A stretch of 64,000 nucleotides of DNA from Atopobiaceae bacterium (lineage in GTDB: Bacteria > Actinomycetota > Coriobacteriia > Coriobacteriales > Atopobiaceae), in assembly GCA_022483015.1 (NCBI GenBank), contig JAKVOB010000001.1:1326902-1390901 (forward strand), read 5' to 3'. The notes beneath the pieces were generated by a model. The model was not told where the DNA came from. It ran no database searches and saw only the letters and a list, made by a program, of their open reading frames with translations. A program made the position numbers and the translations under genes. The stretch's first letter is position 1. Every line of letters starts with the position of its first letter. Positions 1 to 7,004 of the stretch are shown in pieces.

Positions 1-299
1 TCGTAGTAGGCCTCGAGGTCGCGCATGACGTTCTCAAGGCGGCCCGTGGCCTCGCCGATCTGCGTGAGGTCGCAGGCGAAGTCAGGGAAGGCCTTGCTCG
101 CACGCATGGCTTCCGAGAGGTTCTTGCCTGCCGCGACGTCGCGGTACAGGTGGGCGCATATGCCCCCGAATCGGGTGTCCTCGCGGTCCTCGGCAAGCAT
201 GTGGCAGGCCTCGTCGGTCTGGACGCCTGCGGAGAGCATGATGGCGATGCTGCCACAGAATGCGCTGACACCGCTGCTTTCGAGCAAGGTAGCTGACAT
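1..299 (-). CDS. Type II secretion/pilus assembly F-domain protein (partial, runs off the left edge)
   Basis: This is an N-terminal fragment of about 99 codons, starting at the ATG whose first base is 299 and running off the window at base 1. The peptide has the look of a T2SF domain (GspF/PilC/ComGB/TadB-C type inner-membrane platform protein): an early SIAIMLSAGV segment, then a helix with AAGKNLSEAM, and the diagnostic QIGEATGRLENVM stretch. In that family the protein anchors a pseudopilin or pilus assembly ATPase. A GA-rich stretch just upstream of the ATG could serve as ribosome binding site. It lies 56 bases downstream of the transglutaminase-like lipoprotein gene on the same strand, so the two may be co-transcribed. 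The rest of the locus is outside the window, so the exact system (Tad, competence or type II secretion) cannot be decided. Confidence 0.72.
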   Translation of the reverse strand, partial: MSATLLESSGVSAFCGSIAIMLSAGVQTDEACHMLAEDREDTRFGGICAHLYRDVAAGKNLSEAMRASKAFPDFACDLTQIGEATGRLENVMRDLEAYY

Positions 300-355
300 C
301 TCGGTATCCTCGTCCCTCTCGTCGCGTACACGGCGTGAATTCCTCGGTACGTCCC

Positions 356-1300
356 TCAGTAGGTGAACCTGTCCGTATAGGTCTTGCCGTCGCCGACATA
401 GCCGGTGTTGTCCTGCGCTGCCGCGAAGGTGAGGTCCACCCGCGACCACGTGCCATTCTCTATGGTTACCTCGGAGCTGGTCCAACTGCCATCAATGTAT
501 ACCATTATCCATGCGTGGTAGATATTATTCGGCGAAACGTAGCCTGTGACCACCTTGCATGGTATGCCGAGGCTCCTCAGCATGGCCGCGCCCAGCGACG
601 CGTAGTCGAAGCAGATGCCCTTGCCCGACGAGAGCGTCTCGTCGGGGTCAGGGATGTAGCCGGTGGAGTCTGCGAGCTGTGCGGCCTTGTCGGTGTCGTA
701 GGTGACGTTCTGGGTGATGTAGTCGAACACGTCCCTCACCACGTCCCCCTCGTTCGTGGCGCCTTGCGTCACCTCGGCGGCCTTGGCCACGCAGGCGGAG
801 TCGGCCGAGTAGTCGCAGTAGACGTTGGGCCGTAGGTAGGGCGCGAACTCCGAGGAGAGCGTGACGTCGGTCGTGGTCGCGTTGACCTCGACGTAGTTGT
901 TGCCGCTCGTGTTGCGCATGACACGGAAGGTGTAGGTGCCGTCACCCATGTTGAGGGGGACCTCGATGGGGGTCCCATCCTGGGGAAGGTCGTAGTTGTA
1001 GGTCTCGTCACCCGAGGTCACGGTGAACTTGAGGCGGACCGTGCTGGTGGCGGAGGCTCCCACCACGCCATCGGCCACGCTCGAGACGTCGATGAGCGAG
1101 TCGTTGGCCGAGACGGCCCCGTCCGCCGAGAAGTCCGTCTCTGAGATGGAGGCAGGCTTGGTCCAGGTGGGGCCAGAGGTCTCCTCCTTGGTGGCGGAGG
1201 ATCCGCAGGCGGCAAGGACGCATCCCACGCCTGCGACGATGAGTGCGAGGAGCATGAGGCGGAGCGCCCGTGGGGGAGCGTCGTGCCTGCGCCATTCCAT
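356..1300 (-). CDS. Transglutaminase-like lipoprotein
   Basis: The predicted product is a 314-residue secreted lipoprotein. The N-terminus has basic residues, a hydrophobic core and a lipobox with C32 (LAAC). Residues 40-150 look like an extracellular beta domain. Residues 180-300 form a transglutaminase-like cysteine-protease fold with the expected triad: C230 in GKGICFDYA, H262 in YHAWIMV, and D289 in SRVDLTF. Such domains act as cross-linking enzymes or papain-like peptidases on surface proteins or peptidoglycan; the substrate here is unknown. I chose the ATG at 1300 over longer in-frame options because GAGGGGAGGT lies just upstream and the start leaves a clean signal peptide. The next gene downstream is a T2SF-domain pilus or secretion gene, which hints at a link to a surface appendage. 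Confidence 0.85.
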   Translation of the reverse strand: MEWRRHDAPPRALRLMLLALIVAGVGCVLAACGSSATKEETSGPTWTKPASISETDFSADGAVSANDSLIDVSSVADGVVGASATSTVRLKFTVTSGDETYNYDLPQDGTPIEVPLNMGDGTYTFRVMRNTSGNNYVEVNATTTDVTLSSEFAPYLRPNVYCDYSADSACVAKAAEVTQGATNEGDVVRDVFDYITQNVTYDTDKAAQLADSTGYIPDPDETLSSGKGICFDYASLGAAMLRSLGIPCKVVTGYVSPNNIYHAWIMVYIDGSWTSSEVTIENGTWSRVDLTFAAAQDNTGYVGDGKTYTDRFTY

Positions 1301-1557
1301 GAGCGACCTCCCCTCGCGTCCCTGGGCGGGTGCGGGAGGTGGATTCCTCCCATCGGACCCATGGTAAGGGGTCCGCCTCCCCAGTAAGGCGTTCCTACCC
1401 GCTGATGGTGCCGCACACACGGGGAAGGGTACCGCTCGCGGTGGCGTCACCGCGGTTTTTGGTTCTCGGTCGAGTGCGCGTCGCCGCGTGCTATGCTCTG
1501 ATGCGTCACGAGGGTATAACCAAAACATACCAAGTCATACCAGAAACGAAGCAGGAC

Positions 1558-1773
1558 ATGTCAGAGAAGATGACCCCGGTGGTCGCAAAGGTGCTCCCCT
1601 CCGAGAAGGAGCGCTTCTACGCCGCGACATCACAGATCGGCACCACACCCTCTAACGCCATTCGCATGTTCATCTCGGCCTTCAACAAGGCCGGTACCTT
1701 CCCGTTCGAGATGCTCCCGCCGGATGCGTGCGGTGCGTCGGCAGACGGAAGGGCCCCCGCACGCGAGGCGTGA
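1558..1773 (+). CDS. RelB/DinJ-family antitoxin, apparently orphan
   Basis: This 71-residue protein resembles the ribbon-helix-helix antitoxins of the RelB/DinJ family. The signature is the segment IGTTPSNAIRMFI followed by GTFPFEM, which matches the family pattern (G-x-T-P-S-x-A-I-x-x-F, then PF-E/D at the end of the RHH unit). The family dimerises, binds its own operator and neutralises a YafQ/RelE-type RNase. No toxin-like ORF is next to it on either strand: nhaA converges from the right and the upstream gene diverges. The ATG at 1558 is preferred because it begins just before the conserved domain and has AGGA near it; an in-frame ATG at 1501 would add 19 residues and lacks a ribosome binding site. 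The tail after residue 55 looks unstructured. Confidence 0.62.
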   Translation: MSEKMTPVVAKVLPSEKERFYAATSQIGTTPSNAIRMFISAFNKAGTFPFEMLPPDACGASADGRAPAREA

Positions 1774-1810
1774 CGGAGGTCCCTGGGAGGTCGTTGACGT
1801 GCGAGAGCGG

Positions 1811-3463
1811 CTAGTGCTTCTCGGGTGCGGCAGGAGACGGTCCTGACCCGTCCTCGACCTTGGTGACGGCCGTGCCGCGACGGTGGCAGGCCACCAGTAT
1901 GTAGACGCAGCCGACCACGGCCGAGGTGATGGTGCCGGCCAGGATCGCGCACTTGGCGGCCAAGATCTCCTCGGGGTCGGTGAAGGCGAGGCCCGAGATG
2001 AGGATCGACATCGTGAAGCCCATGCCGCCCATGAGGCCCACGCCCACGATCTGCTTCCAGTCGACGCCCTTGGGGAGCTTGGCGAAGCCCACGGCTACGA
2101 GCACGGCCGTCATCCCGATGATGCCGATGGGCTTGCCGAGGAACGCCCCGAGGTAGACGCCCCGCGTGACGGGGTCGGCAAGGAGGCCCCCGAGGTCCAC
2201 ACCCGCAAGGCAGACCTGCGCGTTCACGAAGGCGAATATGGGCAGTATCACGAAGTTCACCGGCACGGAGATGGCCCGCTCCACACGCTGGAGGGGCGGG
2301 GTCACATGGTGCATGACGCGTTCGACCCGTGCGGCGCCTTCGGTCACCTGGTGCTGCCCGAGGATGTGCATCTCGTCGTCATAGGCATCGTCCATCTCGT
2401 GGGCGCGCTCCGAGAGCCAGCGACGGAGGTTGCCTAGGTGGAGGTCTGACTGGACGGGGAGCGCGAAGGCCAGGATGACCCCGGCGAGCGTCGCATGGAT
2501 TCCCGAGTTGAGCATGCAGGCCCAGAGCACGAGTCCCACCACGAGGTAGGCGCGGGCCTTGTAGACGCGGGCGTGGTTGAGGCCGAACAGCACGGCCGTG
2601 CAGGCCACCGAGGCCAGGACCCATGGCACGCTGGGCGACTGTCCATAGAAGAGTGCGAGCACGATGATCGCCAGCACGTCGTCGGCGATGGCCAACGTCG
2701 AGAAGAACACCTTGGTGGCAGGGGCCACATGGTCCCCTAGCAGGCTCATGACGCCGAGCGCGAAGGCGATGTCGGTGGCCATGGGGATGGCCCAGCCGCC
2801 GGCCGAGGTCCCCCCGATGTTGATGAGCGCATAGATGATGCAGGGTCCCATCACGCCGCCGACGGCCGCAAGGATGGGAAGCGCCGCCTGACGGGGGACG
2901 CGAAGCTGGCCCACGGTCATCTCATACTTGAGCTCGATGCCTACCAGCAGGAAGAAGATGGCCATGAGGAAGTCGTTCACGAAGTCCTCGAAGCTCAGCG
3001 AGAGGGTGAGCGGCCCCAGGACGATCCCCACGGGTTGCTCGATGACGGCGCGGACGGTCTCGTAGGCGGGGGAGTTCGCCACCACGATGGCGGCTATGGC
3101 TGCGATGACCATGGCCGCGGCGGCGATGGTCCCGTTCGAGGTGATGCGCTCGCGTGCGGTGCGCCGGGCGACGAGCCGCGCCGTCGCCGGCTCGGCGATG
3201 ATGTGCGTGGGGACCTTGGCTGCCGTCGCCGCGGCGCTCACCGCGCTCGCGGTGGTGTTGGCGGGCGCACCCCCCGTGCCGATGGTGTCGGCGACCGTCA
3301 TGTCCTTCTCGGCTGCCCGGGACCTGAGCTCGGCGACCTCGGCCTCGCGTGCGGCCAGCCTATGTTCGGCCCTGAGGGCCCGGTAGCGCTCCTCGGCCTC
3401 GCGCGCGGTCAGCGCATCCGTTCCGGATGTCTTGCTATCCATGTCCACGATGGCTGCTTCCAT
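1811..3463 (-). CDS. nhaA: Na+/H+ antiporter NhaA with an N-terminal extension
   Basis: This is a NhaA-family sodium/proton antiporter of 550 residues that would exchange Na+ for H+ at the cytoplasmic membrane and serve pH and salt homeostasis. The paired aspartates of the transport site are visible in the LAIADDVLAI segment, and the FLMAIFFLLVGIELKYE helix and the GMGFTMSILISGLAF segment are typical. The E. coli protein has about 390 residues. Here about 100 hydrophilic residues, including a charged predicted coiled coil (15-52), precede the first membrane helix (112-130), and a long charged loop (ERAHEMDDAYDDE) sits mid-protein. The start at 3463 is supported by AGAAGGGAGA six bases upstream. 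It is transcribed divergently from the ammonium transporter. Confidence 0.93.
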   Translation of the reverse strand: MEAAIVDMDSKTSGTDALTAREAEERYRALRAEHRLAAREAEVAELRSRAAEKDMTVADTIGTGGAPANTTASAVSAAATAAKVPTHIIAEPATARLVARRTARERITSNGTIAAAAMVIAAIAAIVVANSPAYETVRAVIEQPVGIVLGPLTLSLSFEDFVNDFLMAIFFLLVGIELKYEMTVGQLRVPRQAALPILAAVGGVMGPCIIYALINIGGTSAGGWAIPMATDIAFALGVMSLLGDHVAPATKVFFSTLAIADDVLAIIVLALFYGQSPSVPWVLASVACTAVLFGLNHARVYKARAYLVVGLVLWACMLNSGIHATLAGVILAFALPVQSDLHLGNLRRWLSERAHEMDDAYDDEMHILGQHQVTEGAARVERVMHHVTPPLQRVERAISVPVNFVILPIFAFVNAQVCLAGVDLGGLLADPVTRGVYLGAFLGKPIGIIGMTAVLVAVGFAKLPKGVDWKQIVGVGLMGGMGFTMSILISGLAFTDPEEILAAKCAILAGTITSAVVGCVYILVACHRRGTAVTKVEDGSGPSPAAPEKH

Positions 3464-3778
3464 TGCCGTCTCCCTTCTCTCTGATGTCGCAGACCACTCT
3501 AGATGGGACATGAGAAGTCTTCGTTGAAGATGGCTTGCGTCGCGTTTACATTCAGTTTTCGTTTTGGTAAACAGGCCCATTGCGATTCAATCTCGAAACA
3601 ATCGGGCGTGATGGTACGGGTCGACGGCGGGGATGGACGCGGCGAGCGTCGCCAAGTCAAGCCCTTGTCGGCAACCGGATGGATCCACGTGGCACCCGGC
3701 TTGTCGTCGCCGCGATCGGGGTCGTGTCCGATACACGGGCCTCGTGCACCAAGAGGAGGAAAGAGAGAGGGGAAGCAT
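3464..3778. promoter_or_regulatory. Divergent intergenic region nhaA/amt with an AT-rich inverted repeat
   Basis: This 315-base region separates two divergent genes and holds no convincing coding sequence. Around 3544-3572 lies an AT-rich island in a GC-rich background containing the inverted repeat GTTTAC (3544-3549) and GTAAAC (3567-3572). That would suit a regulator site or the promoter core. A short TCTTC/GAAGA hairpin lies near 3515. The strong ribosome binding site for the ammonium transporter (AGAGGGGA) is at the right end. The regulator is unknown. Confidence 0.4.
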
Positions 3779-5041
3779 ATGTATAGCTCTGCTGACGTCA
3801 CCTGGACGCTCATCGCGGCATTCCTGGTGTTCTTCATGCAGGCCGGCTTCGCGTTGTGCGAGGCCGGACTCACCCGTGCCAAGAACACGGGCAACATCCT
3901 GATGAAGAACCTCATGGACTTCTGCATCGGCACACCCTGCTACTGGCTCGTGGGATTCGGCATCATGTTCGGGGGCACGTCCTCGCTGATCGGTGCCTTC
4001 GACCCCTTCATCCTGGGCGACTACTCGAGCGTGACGCCGCTGCCCACGCTCGTCTATGTCCTGTTCCAGACGGTGTTCTGCGCCACCGCGGCCACCATCG
4101 TCTCGGGGTCCATGGCCGAACGCACCAACTTCAAGGCCTACCTGCTCTACTCGGCTGCGATCTCGCTGGTGGTCTATCCCATCTCGGGCCACTGGATCTG
4201 GGGTGGCGGATGGCTCTCTGAGCTCGGCTTCCATGACTTCGCCGGCTCGACCTGCGTCCACTTCGTCGGCGGCATCACGGCTTGCCTGGGCGCCTACCTG
4301 CTTGGGCCCCGTATCGGCAAGTATGACAAGGAGGGCCACCCCCGCGCCATCCTCGGTCACAACATGACCTCCATGGCCCTGGGTGTCTTCATCCTCTGGT
4401 TCGCATGGTTCGGCTTCAACGGTGGCTCCACGGTCTCCATGACCGGCGACGACACCATGGTCTCGGCTGGCCTCATCTGCTTCAACACCAACCTGGCTGC
4501 CGCACTTGCCGCGCTTGCGGCCCTGCTCACCACCTGGATCCGCTACGGCAAGCCTGACGTGTCGCTGACCTTCAACGCCGTGCTCGCCGGACTTGTGGCC
4601 ATCACTGCAGGCTGCGATGCGGTCGATCCGTTCGGTGCGGCTGCCATCGGCATCATCGCCGGTGTCCTGTGCACCTTCTCGGTCGAGTTCTTCGACAAGG
4701 TCGTCAAGATCGACGACCCTGTGGGTGCCGTCTCGGTGCACTGCGTCAACGGTGCCTGGGGCACCATCGCCACCGGCCTGTTCGCGACCGAGAATGGTCT
4801 GTTCTATACCGGTGACCCATCGTTCCTCGGCGTGCAGTGCCTGGGTGTCGTCTCTGTCGCCGCCTACGTGCTCGTCGTGATGTTCATCGTCTTCAAGGTC
4901 ATCGACAAGACGGTCGGCCTGCGTGTCTCCGCACAGGTTGAGATCGAGGGCCTCGACATCCATGAGCACGGTCTGCCGAGCGCCTATGCGGGCTTTGCCA
5001 TCACTGACAACACCTACGTTGACTGTCGACCTCCCCAATGA
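3779..5041 (+). CDS. amt: Ammonium transporter Amt (C-terminal P-II domain cut off by a frameshift)
   Basis: The 420-residue product is an Amt/MEP/Rh channel that admits NH4+/NH3 through the cytoplasmic membrane. Visible hallmarks are the N-terminal FFMQAGFALCEAGLTRAKN helix, the two pore histidines (in STCVHFVGG and in SVHCVNGAWG), and the NMTSMALGVF helix. The start ATG at 3779 follows AGAGGGGA. After the last helix the reading frame runs about 40 residues and stops at 5039-5041. A complete P-II domain follows in the +1 frame, and skipping a single T near 5024 joins the two smoothly (VD then VDLPNEG). I infer that the gene normally encodes an Amt-P-II fusion and that this copy is split, by mutation or by sequence error. 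Confidence 0.92.
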   Translation: MYSSADVTWTLIAAFLVFFMQAGFALCEAGLTRAKNTGNILMKNLMDFCIGTPCYWLVGFGIMFGGTSSLIGAFDPFILGDYSSVTPLPTLVYVLFQTVFCATAATIVSGSMAERTNFKAYLLYSAAISLVVYPISGHWIWGGGWLSELGFHDFAGSTCVHFVGGITACLGAYLLGPRIGKYDKEGHPRAILGHNMTSMALGVFILWFAWFGFNGGSTVSMTGDDTMVSAGLICFNTNLAAALAALAALLTTWIRYGKPDVSLTFNAVLAGLVAITAGCDAVDPFGAAAIGIIAGVLCTFSVEFFDKVVKIDDPVGAVSVHCVNGAWGTIATGLFATENGLFYTGDPSFLGVQCLGVVSVAAYVLVVMFIVFKVIDKTVGLRVSAQVEIEGLDIHEHGLPSAYAGFAITDNTYVDCRPPQ

Positions 5042-5501
5042 GGGCGTCGACCTCGGTGAGGCCGACATCGCCAAGGCAAGCGCGGCACAGGTCGCGGCCT
5101 CGGTGCCGGTGAGCCAGTCCGCGAGCGTCCTGCCCACGGGCGCCGCTGCCATCCATCACGTGGCGATCGTCGCGCAGGAGTCCAAGTTCGAGGCGCTCAA
5201 GTGCGCGCTCAACGACCTTGGCTGCACGGGCATGACCCTGACGCAGGTCATGGGTTGCGGCGAGCAGAAGGGTGCCCCCGAGACCTATCGTGGCGTCCCT
5301 GTCGAGGCGACGCTCCTGCCCAAGATCAAGGTCGACGTGGTCGTGGCCAAGGTCCCGGTCGACAGCGTGATCGAGACTGCCAAGAAGGTCCTCTACACCG
5401 GGCATATCGGTGACGGCAAGATCTTCGTCTATGATGTCGCGCACGTGGTCAAGGTCCGTACTGGCGAGGAGGATTACGCCGCGCTCCAGGACGAGGCGTA
5501 A
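5025..5501 (+). CDS. P-II (GlnB/GlnK) domain, out of frame with the upstream amt
   Basis: This stretch encodes a linker of about 45 residues and then a full P-II nitrogen-sensor domain (about 5154-5480). P-II proteins bind ATP/ADP and 2-oxoglutarate and plug Amt channels with their T-loop. Conserved features are GMTLTQVMGCG, the T-loop ETYRG, LLPKIKVDVVV, and the B/C-loop TGHIGDGKIFV and VRTGEE. The uridylylated tyrosine (Tyr51 in E. coli) is absent; the T-loop reads YRGVPVEATLLPK. No ATG precedes the domain in this frame; GTG at 5103 is the only plausible independent start and has a poor ribosome binding site. I therefore regard it as the severed C-terminus of the Amt gene. Confidence 0.8.
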   Translation, partial: VDLPNEGVDLGEADIAKASAAQVAASVPVSQSASVLPTGAAAIHHVAIVAQESKFEALKCALNDLGCTGMTLTQVMGCGEQKGAPETYRGVPVEATLLPKIKVDVVVAKVPVDSVIETAKKVLYTGHIGDGKIFVYDVAHVVKVRTGEEDYAALQDEA

Positions 5502-5554
5502 GCTCCTGGCGCGCAAACAGGTGACTCAGCTTCCCCTGTGACCCGTTCGTGCAA

Positions 5555-5603
5555 GAAAGGCGCTGGGGCCGGCCATGGCATGGCCGGCCCCAGCGCCTCT
5601 TTC
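5555..5603 (+). terminator. Intrinsic terminator after amt/P-II
   Basis: A near-perfect 18-20 bp hairpin: GGCGCTGGGGCCGGCCAT and its reverse complement separated by two bases, flanked by GAAA on the left and TCTTTC on the right. The A/T flanks would let it work in both directions, although only the amt side has a gene nearby. Confidence 0.82.
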
Positions 5604-5936
5604 ATGGGATGAATCCCGGGCGTTGCGACTTCGGGCCCCGATTCCCGTGGAGGGGGTGGCACAGAATCGAAGAAAGACATCGTTCGTCTGGGACACTGCC
5701 GGCAGCGGCGGCGACCTTCGCATGACGGCAGGCAATCTACCTGGCATCGCAAAATATCAAATAGTCATATAACATGTGATGCCTCTTCGCAACGATGGCT
5801 AAGTTCGATTATGTGCCATCGCCTCATGTCGCATCCTTACAAGGGCCCCCGGCCGTCCATGCCCGACACGGGTCTGCTCGCCGATTCGTCCTGGCTCGCA
5901 GCCGGTACGTGAGCCTGTCATAGGTATCCTCTTGCC
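5604..5936. other. Non-coding gap with AT-rich patch
   Basis: I see no coding sequence in these 333 bases. An AT-rich patch at about 5749-5775 contrasts with the GC-rich surroundings, and a TATCCT -10-like box lies about ten bases before the next start codon, which lacks a ribosome binding site. The next gene may therefore be expressed from a leaderless or very short-leader transcript. Confidence 0.35.
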
Positions 5937-6947
5937 ATGAGAATCTGCCTCTCACATGACACTGCCCTTGAGGTCCTTCGGATGCCTGGCGCTGCCGAGT
6001 GCCTGTCTGCTGCCGAGGTCCGCTCTGGCTCGTTGACAGGGTGTACGGCGAACGCGCGCGAGATCGGGTCCTCGGCGCTCATGGGGGAGCCCTGTGGCCT
6101 CCAGGTCTCCCTGACCACGGATCCCATCCTCGCACTCTCGCGTCTGCCCCTGCCCATTCACGTCGTGGTGCCCGAGAGGGCGAGGCGCCGCTACTCGGAT
6201 GGGGTCGTCTGCCACGTCTGCCAGGGTGCCATTCCCTCCGGGGGTCTCGTCGAGCTCATGCCCAGGGTGTTCGTGACATCCCCCGCGCTCACCTTCCTGC
6301 AGGTGGCGCCCACCCTCTCGGTGACGCGTGCTGCTAGGCTGGCCTTCGAGCCGGCTGGCACATATGCGTTGGGCGCCTCGACCCAGGATCGCGACTGCCT
6401 CTATGGCCAGACGCCCCTCTCGTGCGTGGCGGACCTCCGTTCGACCGTGGGGTCGCTCCCGGCAGGAACCCGTGGCCGCTCCCATGCGCTTCGCGCCCTC
6501 CGGTTCGCCTTGGACGGCGCGGCGTCGCCCCGCGAGGCTGACCTGGTGCTCCTGCTCTGTCTCCCGCACTCCCTCGGTGGTCATGGCCTGCCCTTCCCCG
6601 AGCTGAACCATCGCATCGACCTCGACCCGAGGGCACGCTCCATCGCCCGTAGGTCGTATTGCGTGGCCGACCTGTTCTGGGAGGAGGCAGGCATCGATGT
6701 CGAATACCACGGGGCCGATTTCCATACGGGACTCTCGAGGCTCGAGTCGGACACGGGGCGTCAGGCGGCGCTCGAGAGCATGGGCATCAAGGTCATAGGC
6801 GTCTCGAACGCCCAGCTCGAGGACCCCTCTGCCCTCGATGGAATCGCCAGCATGCTCGCGCAGCGCCTGTGCCTTCGGCTCAGGGGGACGCGGTATGACC
6901 TGGATGAGCGTCGACGTCGCCTTCGCTGGGACCTCCTAGGCGTGTAG
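5937..6947 (+). CDS. Conserved hypothetical protein with DUF559/Vsr-like nuclease fold at the C-terminus
   Basis: The 336-residue product has no signal peptide or membrane segment. The N-terminal half (LPLPIHVVVPE, then VFVTSPALTFLQVA) resembles a family that I associate with Coriobacteriia and that has no known role. The C-terminal 90 residues (about 240-310) look like a PD-(D/E)XK endonuclease of the DUF559/Vsr type: a strand ending in IDVEYHG, then ESDTGRQAALESMGIKVIGVS, where the pattern of acidic residue, D-x-x-R and G-I-x-V-I fits. Metal-binding residues could not be verified. The start lacks a Shine-Dalgarno, and a TATCCT box sits directly upstream. It stands alone, with no partner methylase or toxin-like gene. 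The nuclease assignment is an inference from pattern only. Confidence 0.55.
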   Translation: MRICLSHDTALEVLRMPGAAECLSAAEVRSGSLTGCTANAREIGSSALMGEPCGLQVSLTTDPILALSRLPLPIHVVVPERARRRYSDGVVCHVCQGAIPSGGLVELMPRVFVTSPALTFLQVAPTLSVTRAARLAFEPAGTYALGASTQDRDCLYGQTPLSCVADLRSTVGSLPAGTRGRSHALRALRFALDGAASPREADLVLLLCLPHSLGGHGLPFPELNHRIDLDPRARSIARRSYCVADLFWEEAGIDVEYHGADFHTGLSRLESDTGRQAALESMGIKVIGVSNAQLEDPSALDGIASMLAQRLCLRLRGTRYDLDERRRRLRWDLLGV

Positions 6948-7004
6948 GCCTGTCCGACGGTATACTCTGATGCGGTATGCCAGAGGTGGGATGGGGGAGC
7001 CGGA

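Noticed and set aside
25-366. Plus-strand ORF at the left edge
   Set aside because: Opposite to the T2SF-domain fragment, whose family motifs are clear; no ribosome binding site.
5015-5045. Programmed +1 frameshift between Amt and P-II
   Set aside because: No slippery codon run, stimulatory structure or in-frame stop at the shift site was seen; mutation or sequence error is simpler.
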